From an uncultured Desulfuromonas sp. (GTDB lineage Bacteria > Desulfobacterota > Desulfuromonadia > Desulfuromonadales > Desulfuromonadaceae), in assembly GCF_963678835.1 (NCBI RefSeq), contig NZ_OY787469.1, positions 2,294,001 to 2,358,000 of the forward strand: a stretch of 64,000 bases of DNA, read 5' to 3'. A program made the position numbers and the translations under genes. Under the pieces are notes generated by a model. The model saw only the letters and a list, made by a program, of their open reading frames with translations. It had not been told where the DNA came from and ran no database searches. Below, piece by piece: positions 28,066 through 36,640 of this stretch (the stretch's first letter is position 1; each line of letters begins with the position of its first letter).

Positions 28066-28526
28066 GTTTGAGCCGGATCCAGTGGCGAGGCTCCCAGACG
28101 GTTGGCCAGCAGGGTGAAAACACGGATGGTTGCATCGACATCGTCCGGGGCGGCGGAGTCGAGCATGGACATACGCAGATCGGCGAGAATTTTTTCCACC
28201 TGAATTCCGACCTCATAACCGGCATCTGCGAGAACCAGAAGACGGGCGCGTCGATCGGATGGATCGGTGATGCGTCTGACAAAGCCGTTTTGCTCCATGC
28301 CGTCGATGACACGTACCAGTGAGGGCCCTTCAACACCAAGCACTTGCGCCAGTTCGCATTGGCGCATCGGCGTTCTCTGACGCATCAGCATGATGATCGG
28401 TAAAGCGGTTGCCGCAGAGATATTTTGATTGCTTAATTCCTGATTGACGCGGCGTTTCCAGGCGTGGCCGACAGCTACAATTAGGGGAGACAGTGCCGCC
28501 CAGCGTGTAATATCATTCGTTTCCAT
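28062..28526 (-). CDS. MarR-family transcription regulator of the efflux operon
   Basis: A 154-aa winged-helix MarR protein. The recognition region is MRQCELAQVLGVEGPSLVRV, followed by the wing DPSDRRARLLVLADAGYE, which is the signature DxRxxxLxLTxxG of the family. It overlaps the exporter gene by ATGA, so it is translated with it, and it probably represses this operon until a phenolic ligand binds, as MarR proteins generally do. No ligand is evident from the sequence. Confidence 0.9.
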   Translation of the reverse strand: METNDITRWAALSPLIVAVGHAWKRRVNQELSNQNISAATALPIIMLMRQRTPMRQCELAQVLGVEGPSLVRVIDGMEQNGFVRRITDPSDRRARLLVLADAGYEVGIQVEKILADLRMSMLDSAAPDDVDATIRVFTLLANRLGASPLDPAQT

Positions 28527-28591
28527 TGCGATTAGTTAACATCCTATCTATTATGATGCAATGTTTTTTATATGTGAATTTTACAATTTAA

Positions 28592-29560
28592 TCAGTCGGA
28601 GATGGAGAGTGCGTTGAGCTGTTGTTGAATGAAGGAGAGGGCGCGCTGTTCCGACCAGTAGATTGTTCCCGGCAACATAAAGCCGACATGACCACCATGA
28701 GCTGGTGCTTCCAGGGTCAGGTAACGGTTTGCCGCAACCTCGGCATGGGGATAACAGTCGTCGAGCAAAAAGGGATCGTCTTGAGCGTTGACAATCAGGG
28801 TGGGGACGCTGATGCGGTTCAGATGCCGATTGCAACTGCAGCGGTGCCAGTAGTCTTCCGCGTCGGAAAAACCGTGCAACGGCGCGGTATAACGGTCGTC
28901 AAACTGCTTGAACGTCTTGATCCGATGGTAGTTGTCGACAGTGATCTGGTCCGGATAGAGAGCCTGTTTTGCCTGCAATTTTTTATGCAGCTTGATCAGG
29001 AAGCGTTTCATGTAGATGGTGCAAGCCGGATGCTCGAGTGCGCGACTGCTGTGACTTAGTTCGCAAGGCACGGAAAAGCCGATGATGCCGCGAACCAGGG
29101 GATGAATATTTCCAGCCTGCTGCCCGGCATAAAGCAGGGCCAGGTTGCCGCCCATGGAAAAGCCGATAATAAAGATGTGGGCATAGCGTCCGCTGCCCGC
29201 TGCATGCCGCACCACGCTGTCAAGGTCGTAGGTGGCGCCGTTATGATACATGATCTTTTGGCGATTCGGTTCACCGCTGCAGCCACGATAATTCCACGCC
29301 AGGGCATCCATTGCCTGTCCATTGACCGCTTTGACCATCCCCTTGATATAGTCGCGCGTTGAATTTCCCTCCAGACCATGACAGAGAATAACCAGCGTTT
29401 TACCACCGACGCATGCCCAATCGAGATCGAGAAAGTCGTCGTCAGGAGTGGAGATCCGTTCGCGCTGATACGCTGGAAGGTCGAGTTTGCGAAACAATGT
29501 CGGGTAGATGGTCTGCAGATGGCCGTTACGCAGGTAAAACGGTGGTGAATAGACAGTCAT
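28592..29560 (-). CDS. YheT-like alpha/beta hydrolase
   Basis: A 322-aa alpha/beta-fold esterase of the YheT/ABHD1 family. Motifs are YLRNGHLQTIYP near the N-terminus, LCHGLEGNSTRDYIKG (oxyanion region), WNYRGCSGE, the nucleophile elbow GFSMGGN, NAQDDPF with the acid, and HGGHVGF with the catalytic histidine. The ATG at 29560 is chosen over a TTG at 29584 although the ribosome site is weak. It stands alone, tail-on to the marR operon. The natural substrate of the family is not known. Confidence 0.85.
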   Translation of the reverse strand: MTVYSPPFYLRNGHLQTIYPTLFRKLDLPAYQRERISTPDDDFLDLDWACVGGKTLVILCHGLEGNSTRDYIKGMVKAVNGQAMDALAWNYRGCSGEPNRQKIMYHNGATYDLDSVVRHAAGSGRYAHIFIIGFSMGGNLALLYAGQQAGNIHPLVRGIIGFSVPCELSHSSRALEHPACTIYMKRFLIKLHKKLQAKQALYPDQITVDNYHRIKTFKQFDDRYTAPLHGFSDAEDYWHRCSCNRHLNRISVPTLIVNAQDDPFLLDDCYPHAEVAANRYLTLEAPAHGGHVGFMLPGTIYWSEQRALSFIQQQLNALSISD

Positions 29561-29735
29561 GTGCTGATCATAGCGCCTCAACAACGAGGATTCAATGTGT
29601 AAAAAACGCGGATGGGTTTTTACAAAAACACAATAAAAAACAACTTAATTTTTATCTGAAAACTCCGATAAGTAGAGAGATTTCATGTTTGATCGTGTAT
29701 TTTTTTGATCCATTTTATTCGGAAAGGGAGATGTT

Positions 29736-30461
29736 ATGCAGGTTTTATCCGCAAAGGGCTATGATGTTTATGGAATGACGAATCGCTCGACGTCACAATC
29801 GACATCCGCTATGGATCAAAGCCAGACCTCCTCGGCTGGTCAATCAACCGTTCAGGATCGTGTCACCCTTTCTCCCCAGGCTCGTGAACTGGCGGAAAGT
29901 CAAGCGACTTCGCAGGTAAAGACGGCTGCTACCGCAACGTTTAATACCAACAAAGGCGATATCGAGATGGATATTGAGGCGTATTTTTCTCCCAAGCAGA
30001 GCTCATTTTCCGGGGGCATTGATTCGCTGCCGCCATTTCTGTTTCCCACCGAGAACAATATCAACGCTTTAGCCAAGCATATTTCCAGTACCATGCCGGG
30101 GCTGATGAACGATTATGGCATTCCCGTTGCGCCGGAGACGATCCAATACGATACAAAAGGCCAGCTTGTGTTACCAAACGACTATCCCTACGCGGAAGAA
30201 TTTACCCAGATGCTTGACGAAAACCCGTCATTTGCACGAGAAATGAGTACGGTAAATGCCCTGTCTTCCCAGTTGGCCGGGATGCAGCGTGCTGCGGAAT
30301 TTCAGGAGGAAAGCGAGGGCATGTCTGACAGTGAAATCGCGGCACTGATGTCCAAATACTCGGATCTGTTTGATGGCAAGCACTCTGCCGGTGAGTTCTC
30401 ACTCGGCTTTACTGAGGATGGCCTCTTGCAAGTGAGTGTTAACGGTGAGCAGGTTGCTTGA
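29736..30461 (+). CDS. Hypothetical protein with a SPQARELA motif
   Basis: A 241-aa soluble, acidic protein. The first 60 residues are low-complexity Ser/Thr/Gln, followed by DRVTLSPQARELAES, a motif seen near the start of several flagellar or secreted hypothetical proteins. The rest is helical with no recognised domain. GGGAG lies 5 nt before the ATG at 29736. Its 3' end overlaps the convergent GH3 gene by 63 bp, which is unusual. I do not recognise a function. Confidence 0.75.
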   Translation: MQVLSAKGYDVYGMTNRSTSQSTSAMDQSQTSSAGQSTVQDRVTLSPQARELAESQATSQVKTAATATFNTNKGDIEMDIEAYFSPKQSSFSGGIDSLPPFLFPTENNINALAKHISSTMPGLMNDYGIPVAPETIQYDTKGQLVLPNDYPYAEEFTQMLDENPSFAREMSTVNALSSQLAGMQRAAEFQEESEGMSDSEIAALMSKYSDLFDGKHSAGEFSLGFTEDGLLQVSVNGEQVA

Positions 30462-31625
30462 GTGTCTTCGATGCTTTTTGATGCTCAAGCGTCGTTTCAG
30501 CATGCTGACACGACGCCAGGATTCATTGATCCTTTCCTCACTGACTCTTCCCTGTTTGACCAGTCGGTGGATAATGTCAATGGTCTGCTCTACACAGTGT
30601 TCGTTGTAGCTGAGGTTGTTGCCGAACACCAGCATATCCACTCCGGCATTGAGCGCTTTTTCAATGGCCGTTTCCAGCCCGTAATGATCGCTGATCGCCT
30701 TCATCTGCAGATCGTCGGAAATCACAACCCCCTCATACCCTAGAACACCGCGCAACAAACCGCTAACAATTGGTTTGGACAAGGTGGCCGGATCATGAGC
30801 ATCAAGACGGCCATTAAAGACGTGAGCCGTCATGATGGCATCAACGCGCCCATGCTGAATCAGCTCACGGTAGGGGATCAGCTCTTCTTCGTTCCAAGAG
30901 TCAGTAATATCCGTAAACCCCTGATGAGAATCCGTCGCAGAGCTGCCATGGCCGGGAAAGTGTTTGAGACAGGTTAAGACACATGTTTGATGATGACCGG
31001 CGATGTAGGCCGCTGCCTGCGCTGAGACCTTTTCCGGCGTTGAGGAAAAACAACGATCAAGTTTCGCAATGACCGGATTATCGGGATTGCTGCACAGATC
31101 AACGACCGGAGCCAGATTGAGATTGATCCCCATGGTTTCCAATGTGTTTGCCAGTTCTTTACTCTGTTCAAGGGTTTGATGGAGATCTTCCTGTTCGCCC
31201 AATTGCCGGTGGGATGGCGTGACGGGAAATCCCAGAGCTGGTTTGAGTCTGGCAATGCGCCCGCCTTCCTGATCAACCGCAATCAGTAATGGCAGATCCG
31301 ATAGTGACTGGAGGCCTGAAGTGAGTTGTTGCAGCTGGGAGGGTGAGGTGATATTTCGTCCTGCCTGCCCAAGCTGAACATCGTAATCAAACAGAATGAC
31401 GCCGCCGAGGTGACGTTTTTGAATATCTTTGACGAGCGTGGGGGCCTGTTTCATACTCTGACCACGAAATCCCACTAACAACAATTGACCGATCTTCTCA
31501 TCCAAAGATGGCTCTGTTGATGGCGCGTTTTTACCGAAATAATGACAACCGCTGCAGGCACCAGCAAGGAGCACAATCGTCACGAGATGGTGAAGGTGGC
31601 CACGGACTAAACGGGTCAGAAGCAT
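30399..31625 (-). CDS. Glycoside hydrolase family 3 (NagZ-like) lipoprotein
   Basis: A 408-aa beta-N-acetylhexosaminidase-type GH3 enzyme. The N-terminus is a lipoprotein-like signal (LLAGACSGCHYF), so it is probably membrane-anchored outside the cytoplasm. Family motifs are QEGGRIARLKP, the catalytic loop KHFPGHGSSATDSH, AIMTAHV, and the nucleophile region GVVISDDLQMKAI. Such enzymes cleave N-acetylglucosamine from muropeptides. About 25 extra basic residues at the C-terminus overlap the convergent gene by 63 bp and may be a late extension through loss of a stop. The start has only a weak ribosome site. Confidence 0.87.
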   Translation of the reverse strand: MLLTRLVRGHLHHLVTIVLLAGACSGCHYFGKNAPSTEPSLDEKIGQLLLVGFRGQSMKQAPTLVKDIQKRHLGGVILFDYDVQLGQAGRNITSPSQLQQLTSGLQSLSDLPLLIAVDQEGGRIARLKPALGFPVTPSHRQLGEQEDLHQTLEQSKELANTLETMGINLNLAPVVDLCSNPDNPVIAKLDRCFSSTPEKVSAQAAAYIAGHHQTCVLTCLKHFPGHGSSATDSHQGFTDITDSWNEEELIPYRELIQHGRVDAIMTAHVFNGRLDAHDPATLSKPIVSGLLRGVLGYEGVVISDDLQMKAISDHYGLETAIEKALNAGVDMLVFGNNLSYNEHCVEQTIDIIHRLVKQGRVSEERINESWRRVSMLKRRLSIKKHRRHSSNLLTVNTHLQEAILSKAE

Positions 31626-31733
31626 TATGACGTCTTTCAGTTGAAGGGAGTTGTTGTGGGTTTTCTTTGCCAGACAGAAACGGCTATAAACATTTCTATG
31701 TTGCCGACATTATAGCAGACTTTCTCAATACGC

Positions 31734-31889
31734 CTAGTCTTTGAGCACAGTCAATTTTGCCATCGGAGTGACCCCCTGTAGCAGCGAATTTATTCGCGAA
31801 TTGTTCTGGTCATTGATCCTTATCATGATGGGAATTCGCGGCTGAAGCCGCTCCTACAATATTCAATTTCAATGATGCTGAAGTACTAG
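31734..31889. repeat. MITE-like repeat, family 1, copy D
   Basis: 156 bp with imperfect inverted ends: CTAGTCTTTGAGCA at the left and the complement of TGCTGAAGTACTAG at the right. The two internal hairpins are as in the other copies. Its terminal CTAG is the target duplicated by the adjacent IS element. Confidence 0.85.
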
Positions 31890-33585
31890 CCCGAATTTCT
31901 CACCAATAAATAGAATAAGGCTGTATTTCGTGGCATAAATGTAGTGAGACCAATCACTTACATAGCGCGAAAGGAACAGCCTTATGAAAACAGAGTGTAA
32001 CACAGAGCAACTTGAGTTTCATAGCTTTGGTCGGCGTGAAATTATTGGTCAATTCGATGGCATCAAGATCAGTTCCGATGGCGGTGGCATCCTTCTTCGA
32101 GAGGTCGAAAAACGCACCGGCATATTGCGTCGTTTGAGTCAATGCTTCACGGACTATCGCAATCCAGAGATGATTACACACAGCCTCGAATCCTTGATTA
32201 GCCAGCGCATCATGGCGCTGGCATTAGGCTACGAAGACCTCAACGACCATGATGTTTTGCGCCATGATGCCTTGCTCAGTGTTTTAAGTGGTAAGCCCAA
32301 TGGAAAAATGGGAGCCGGGAAAAGCACTCTCAACCGTCTTGAACTAACGCCTGCGACGGGCTCAAGTTCATCGCGCTACAAGAAGATTGTCGCCAATAGT
32401 GACGCTATGGACGAGCTTTTGATTGATTTCTTTCAAAAGTCATTCAGTGAAGTTCCAGAAGAGATCGTCTTGGATGTAGACGCTACAGATGATCTAATCC
32501 ACGGTACTCAGCAGGGGCGTTTTTATCATGGCTATTATCGAAGCTACTGCTATTTGCCGCTGTATATTTTTTGTGGGGAACAGCTGTTGTGCGCCCGCTT
32601 GCGTACGGCGGATCAGGATGGCGCCGCCGGAACAAAAGAAGAACTGGAACGCATTGTCCGACGCATTCGCCAATCATGGCCGGATGTTCGCATCGTTGTG
32701 CGTGGAGACAGTGGTTTTTGTCGCGACGAGATTATGACTTGGTGCGAGCACGAAGAAAACCGCGTGGACTATGTCTTGGGATTGGCGAAAAACTCTCGCT
32801 TGAAGACACTGATAGAAGAGGAGATGGAACAGGCGAAACAAGAGCATGAGCAGACAGAAAAAGCCGCACGGGTATTCAAAGACTTTCACTACCAGACCCG
32901 CAATAGCTGGAGCCGGTCCAGGCGCGTTGTGGGCAAAGCGGAATATTTGTCCAAGGGAGAAAATCCCCGCTTTGTCGTAACGACACTGAGCGAGGAAAAA
33001 GCGGATGCCCGCAGCTTGTATGAAGACATTTACTGCGCCCGCGGCGACATGGAAAATCGGATCAAGGAACAACAACTGGCCCTGTTTGCCGACCGGACGT
33101 CCTGTCATGAAATGCGTGCCAACCAATTGCGCCTGTATTTTTCCAGCTTTGCCTATGTTCTGTTACAAACTCTGCGGCGCATCGGATTAAAAGAAACGGA
33201 ATTGGCCAAAGCACAGAGCGAAACAATCCGTCTGAAATTACTGAAGATTGGCACCCGGATCAAAATCAGCGTGCGCAAGATCTGGCTGTCATTTTCAGAA
33301 AGCTATCCCTATGCGGACTTGCTGCGCCAAGTTTTGGGGAATCTTCAAAAAATACCGATACGCTGTTAAGGCCAAGGGGAATAGTCAGACAAAATCAAGA
33401 GGAGAAAAAAACGAAACATGGGAGAGGTGCGCCTTTTTTCATAAACATATTGCTCAACGCCGACCCATTTGAGTCATTGATGGAGACTGCATTCCACAGG
33501 AAGAGTCAATTTGCCTATTGGACAGAACAATAGGCGTGATTTTCGCGAAAATCACGCCTCAAAAAACAGTGGTGAGAAATTCGGG
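31890..33585 (+). mobile_element. IS1380-family insertion sequence, complete
   Basis: 1696 bp with perfect 16-bp terminal inverted repeats CCCGAATTTCTCACCA (left 31890, right ending 33585) and a 4-bp CTAG direct repeat on both sides (31886-31889 and 33586-33589). It encodes one intact transposase and looks recently active. It inserted precisely at the CTAG end of family 1 copy D. Confidence 0.9.
31984..33369 (+). CDS. IS1380-family transposase
   Basis: A 461-aa DDE transposase of the IS1380 type. ISSDGGGILLREVEKRTG near the N-terminus, EEIVLDVDATDDLIHGTQ (first catalytic Asp region), VVRGDSGFCRDEIM (second Asp) and DMENRIKEQQLALFADRTSC (the catalytic Glu region, with the NRIKE motif) are all present and uninterrupted. 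The ATG at 31984 follows a GAAAGGAA sequence closely. The gene fills most of the element between intact inverted repeats, so it is probably functional. Confidence 0.93.
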   Translation: MKTECNTEQLEFHSFGRREIIGQFDGIKISSDGGGILLREVEKRTGILRRLSQCFTDYRNPEMITHSLESLISQRIMALALGYEDLNDHDVLRHDALLSVLSGKPNGKMGAGKSTLNRLELTPATGSSSSRYKKIVANSDAMDELLIDFFQKSFSEVPEEIVLDVDATDDLIHGTQQGRFYHGYYRSYCYLPLYIFCGEQLLCARLRTADQDGAAGTKEELERIVRRIRQSWPDVRIVVRGDSGFCRDEIMTWCEHEENRVDYVLGLAKNSRLKTLIEEEMEQAKQEHEQTEKAARVFKDFHYQTRNSWSRSRRVVGKAEYLSKGENPRFVVTTLSEEKADARSLYEDIYCARGDMENRIKEQQLALFADRTSCHEMRANQLRLYFSSFAYVLLQTLRRIGLKETELAKAQSETIRLKLLKIGTRIKISVRKIWLSFSESYPYADLLRQVLGNLQKIPIRC

Positions 33586-33685
33586 CTAGGCTTGGCCAGG
33601 GTCGCAGACACTGACGGCGTGTGACTTTTGCGCAGGATGGCTTTATGCCTGTTCTGCTGTGTTTTTCAGGACGAGCCAGAACAAT

Positions 33686-33717
33686 AAAAAAGGCTCCCTG
33701 AAACAGGGAACCTTTTT
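33686..33717 (-). terminator. Terminator of thrC
   Basis: AAAAAGGCTCCCTG and CAGGGAACCTTTTT form a stem flanked by A and T tracts, 24 bp beyond the thrC stop. It can act in both directions. Between the IS end and this point nothing else is seen. Confidence 0.85.
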
Positions 33718-33740
33718 ACATTCGCAGGGCTGATCAAGCG

Positions 33741-35132
33741 TTAGCGCGCCCGTTGTGCCAGATAGGCTTTGACCTTGTCCGTCTCAGCATCAATCCGTTC
33801 ACACCGTGAATCACGCTGCTCAATGCCATTAAGAGATGCCGGACGCTCCGGATCCTGACCAATGGCCTGCTGCACGGCATCGCCAAACTTGGCCGGATGA
33901 GCCGTGGCCAGACACACCACTGGAACATCCGGGTCACTGAGTTGCTCACCGGCACGTACGCCAACAGCGGTGTGCGGGTCAAGCACATAGCCGGTACGTT
34001 GATGAAAATCACGAATCTGGTCGACAGTGGCGGCTTTATCCACGGTCAGGGAATCGAAGTCCTCACGAACCTTGGCTTGTAGCTGGCCGTCAAACTGCAG
34101 ACTCTTACTGGTAGCAAAGCTTTCCATCAGGCCGCACAGCGATTCACTGTCTTCACCGAGCAGGTAATAGAGATAGCGCTCAAAGTTGCTGGCGATCTGG
34201 ATATCCATGGACGGCGACAGGGTTTCCACCACGTCACCGACGGAGTAATCGCCATTGAGAACAAAGCGCGACAGGATGTTGTTTTCATTGGTGGCGAGAA
34301 TCAGTTTGTCCACCGGCAGCCCCATGCGCTTGGCCATGTAACCGGCAAAGATGTCGCCGAAGTTACCGGTCGGCACCGAGAAGTCAATTTTTTCGCTGCC
34401 GGTTTCAGGCTGAACGCGGCTGTAGGCGTAAAAGTAGTAGACGATCTGCGCCAGCACCCGCGCCCAGTTGATGGAGTTCACCGCACCGAGGCTGTAGTTG
34501 GCTTTGAAGTCAAGATCGTTGAAGGTTTCTTTGACGATGCGCTGACCGTCATCAAAGGTGCCGCGAATCGCCAGGTTGAACACGTTGTCGTCGGTCACCG
34601 TGGTCATCTGCAGTTTCTGGATCGGCGACACTTTGCCGTCCGGGTGCATGATGAAGATATTGATGCGGTCCTTGCCGCGCACCCCGTAAATGGCGGCACT
34701 GCCGGTATCACCGGAGGTGGCACCGAGAATGTTCATCTTCTCGTCACGCTCTTCAAGCAGGTACTCGAACAGGTTGCCGAGGAACTGCAAGGCCACATCT
34801 TTAAAGGCCAGAGTCGGGCCATGAAACAGCTCAAGGATATAGACGCCGTCCTGTTTGACCACCGGGGTCACTTCGGGATGATCAAAGGTGGCGTAGGATC
34901 GCTCTATCAGCTCACGCAGATCGTTTTGATCGAAATCATCGCCGGTAAACCGGGAGATGATGTCAAACGCGATCTGTGGGTAAGACATGGTCTGGTAGGC
35001 GGCAAGCTGGGTTGTGTCGATGGCAGGGATGTTTTCAGGCAGTAACAGACCGCCGTCGTTGGCCAGTCCCATCATGACCGCATCTTTAAAGGACAGGTCG
35101 CGAACCTGACCCCGGGTACTCATATAACGCAT
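33741..35132 (-). CDS. thrC: Threonine synthase
   Basis: A 463-aa PLP enzyme converting O-phosphohomoserine to threonine in the cytoplasm. It is of the long (E. coli/yeast-like) class: YMSTRGQ at the start, FHGPTLAFKDVALQ with the PLP lysine, GATSGDTGSAAIYG (phosphate loop), the SVPTGNFGDIFAGY segment and CLATAHPAKF near the end. The ATG at 35132 follows GGAG by 6 nt; the ATG at 35144 overlaps that ribosome site. It is a single-gene unit with its own terminator. Confidence 0.95.
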   Translation of the reverse strand: MRYMSTRGQVRDLSFKDAVMMGLANDGGLLLPENIPAIDTTQLAAYQTMSYPQIAFDIISRFTGDDFDQNDLRELIERSYATFDHPEVTPVVKQDGVYILELFHGPTLAFKDVALQFLGNLFEYLLEERDEKMNILGATSGDTGSAAIYGVRGKDRINIFIMHPDGKVSPIQKLQMTTVTDDNVFNLAIRGTFDDGQRIVKETFNDLDFKANYSLGAVNSINWARVLAQIVYYFYAYSRVQPETGSEKIDFSVPTGNFGDIFAGYMAKRMGLPVDKLILATNENNILSRFVLNGDYSVGDVVETLSPSMDIQIASNFERYLYYLLGEDSESLCGLMESFATSKSLQFDGQLQAKVREDFDSLTVDKAATVDQIRDFHQRTGYVLDPHTAVGVRAGEQLSDPDVPVVCLATAHPAKFGDAVQQAIGQDPERPASLNGIEQRDSRCERIDAETDKVKAYLAQRAR

Positions 35133-35250
35133 GTTTTTCTCCATTCAATGTAATAATCGCTGAATCATATCAGGATTGTTCCCTGAAGAAAAGAGCCGTT
35201 CGAAGGCGATGTTACAAGGTCGTTCAGATGAGGCATCAGCAGAATGAATC

Positions 35251-35301
35251 AAAAAAACTCCCGACTTCATCGCGATGAAAAATCGCTGCTGAAGTCGGGA
35301 G
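35251..35301 (-). terminator. Terminator of the DUF3617 gene
   Basis: CTCCCGACTTCA and TGAAGTCGGGAG form a 12-bp stem. On the minus strand it is followed by T7 (35251-35257). It lies 55 bp after the stop of the lipoprotein gene. Confidence 0.85.
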
Positions 35302-35355
35302 ATGGGGTGGCGATGGCGCTGTGGGTGAGCAGCGCGTTAATGCCTGTTTTGCATC

Positions 35356-35790
35356 CTACTGACAATCGCCGAGACGTTTACCGCTCAACAACTGTTCCGT
35401 TTGGCCAGCCCGGGGAATGTCAGTGATGATTTTACCCTCAAAGGTATCGCCGGCATAAGTGATAGAGCCATTGCTGGTCGTCGCACCTTGATTCGATTGA
35501 CAAGTAATCGTCCAGCTTACCGTGTTGCCATCAACCTTTTGCGAGGTGACTTCACAGGCATTGTTTTCCTGTTGCATCCCCTGTTTGGGAATCAGGTCCT
35601 GCTGAGTCAGACAGGTGGTGTAGGTGGTGGGCGGCATGGCAAAAGGCAGGTTGGCCATTTTGACTTCTGCAGTGATTTGCCAGCGTCCTTCATTGAGGTT
35701 GACTTTGGGGGTGTCCGAAGAGGACGAACAGGCATTGAATAAAAGTAATGTAAACGCACAGCTTGTCAGGATAAATGATTTTTTCAGCAT
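35356..35790 (-). CDS. DUF3617-family lipoprotein
   Basis: A 144-aa lipoprotein: signal peptide with lipobox FNAC (cysteine about residue 21), then a single beta-rich DUF3617 domain with the typical GRWQITAEV strand, four further cysteines that may pair, and GSITYAGDTFEGKI near the end. The function of the family is unknown; it is common in Desulfuromonadota and other Proteobacteria. It is monocistronic with its own terminator at 35251. A family 1 MITE copy lies upstream of it. Confidence 0.82.
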   Translation of the reverse strand: MLKKSFILTSCAFTLLLFNACSSSSDTPKVNLNEGRWQITAEVKMANLPFAMPPTTYTTCLTQQDLIPKQGMQQENNACEVTSQKVDGNTVSWTITCQSNQGATTSNGSITYAGDTFEGKIITDIPRAGQTEQLLSGKRLGDCQ

Positions 35791-35816
35791 GGTTTTTTCC
35801 TTTTGCGTGAGTAAGA

Positions 35817-35987
35817 CTAATACTTGAACACAGTCAATTTTGTCATCGGAGTGCCCCCCCCTGAGTGGCCCCCCTGTAGGAGCGAATTTATTCGCGAATT
35901 GTTCTGGTCATTGATCCTTTTCATAATGGGAATTCGCGGCTGAAGCCGCTCCCACAATAGACAATTTCAATGATGCTGAAGGACTAG
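35817..35987. repeat. MITE-like repeat, family 1, copy E
   Basis: 171 bp from CTAATACTTGAACA to TGCTGAAGGACTAG, with the same inverted ends and internal hairpins as copy D, plus a small C-rich insertion (CCCCCCC) that makes it longer. Confidence 0.85.
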
Positions 35988-36103
35988 TTTGTGATTATGG
36001 TGGGCTTTCAACGATTAGTTTCTATTAAAGGGAATTGTAGGATGTGTTTTTAATTAGTCAATATCTCTATGTCGTAAATTGCAAACGGGTGCTTTTTTTC
36101 ATC

Positions 36104-36262
36104 TAACAGGCTTGGTTGAAAAACAGTCTGTGGAGCCCTTGAATGGGCGACAAAAATCAAGGACAGGTTTTCAAGTCCTTAATTTTGTTAGCACGACGGA
36201 AATCGCATTTTCAGCTTGTGTCGTTGAAAAGCCCCGGATGGAACTTTTTCAATATCCTGCTA
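36104..36262. repeat. MITE-like repeat, family 2, copy 3
   Basis: 159 bp from TAACAGGCTTGGTTGAAAAA to CTTTTTCAATATCCTGCTA. It is the longest copy and shares the TGTGGAGCCC core. Shorter copies look like internal deletions of it. Confidence 0.75.
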
Positions 36263-36305
36263 AAGACTATTTAATAGCGATTCTTTTGGCAGACGGTGTT
36301 TCGGT

Positions 36306-36333
36306 TTGACGAGCTTTTCACGTTTTTGATAAG
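36306..36333 (+). promoter_or_regulatory. Candidate sigma70 promoter of the kor operon
   Basis: TTGACG and GATAAG are separated by 16 bp, 66 bp before the first gene of the operon. The -35 is good and the -10 is weak. No other promoter is evident in the region. Confidence 0.35.
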
Positions 36334-36398
36334 ATCGAAAAATTGTGTCTACAGTTTGAAATAACTTAAATTTTCCCCATTTAGCAAGGATGGAAAAC

Positions 36399-36620
36399 GT
36401 GGCGAAGAATAGGATAGAAATTGACGAGCTGCGCTGTAAGGGCTGTGCCCTGTGTACCGTGGCCTGTCCGCAAGGGCTGATTAAAATGAGTACCGAGCTG
36501 AATAAACAGGGCTTTCTTCCAGCGATGATTACTGCTGAAGATATGGAACGTTGCAGCGGCTGTACTCTGTGTGCCCAAGTGTGCCCGGATGTGGCGATTG
36601 AGGTTTATAGGGGCGTTTAA
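36399..36620 (+). CDS. korD: 2-oxoacid:ferredoxin oxidoreductase, ferredoxin (delta) subunit
   Basis: A 73-aa protein with two 4Fe-4S motifs, CKGCALCTVACP and CSGCTLCAQVCP, which passes electrons to ferredoxin. The GTG at 36399 gives the usual MAKN...IDELRCKGC start with AAGGA 8 nt upstream; an ATG at 36390 sits on top of that site. It opens a four-gene operon with the alpha, beta and gamma subunits. The complex interconverts 2-oxoglutarate (or a branched 2-oxoacid) and acyl-CoA with reduction of ferredoxin, which could also feed nitrogenase. That link is inference. Confidence 0.9.
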   Translation: MAKNRIEIDELRCKGCALCTVACPQGLIKMSTELNKQGFLPAMITAEDMERCSGCTLCAQVCPDVAIEVYRGV

Positions 36621-36640
36621 CCCCGTTACGGAGGATTCTT

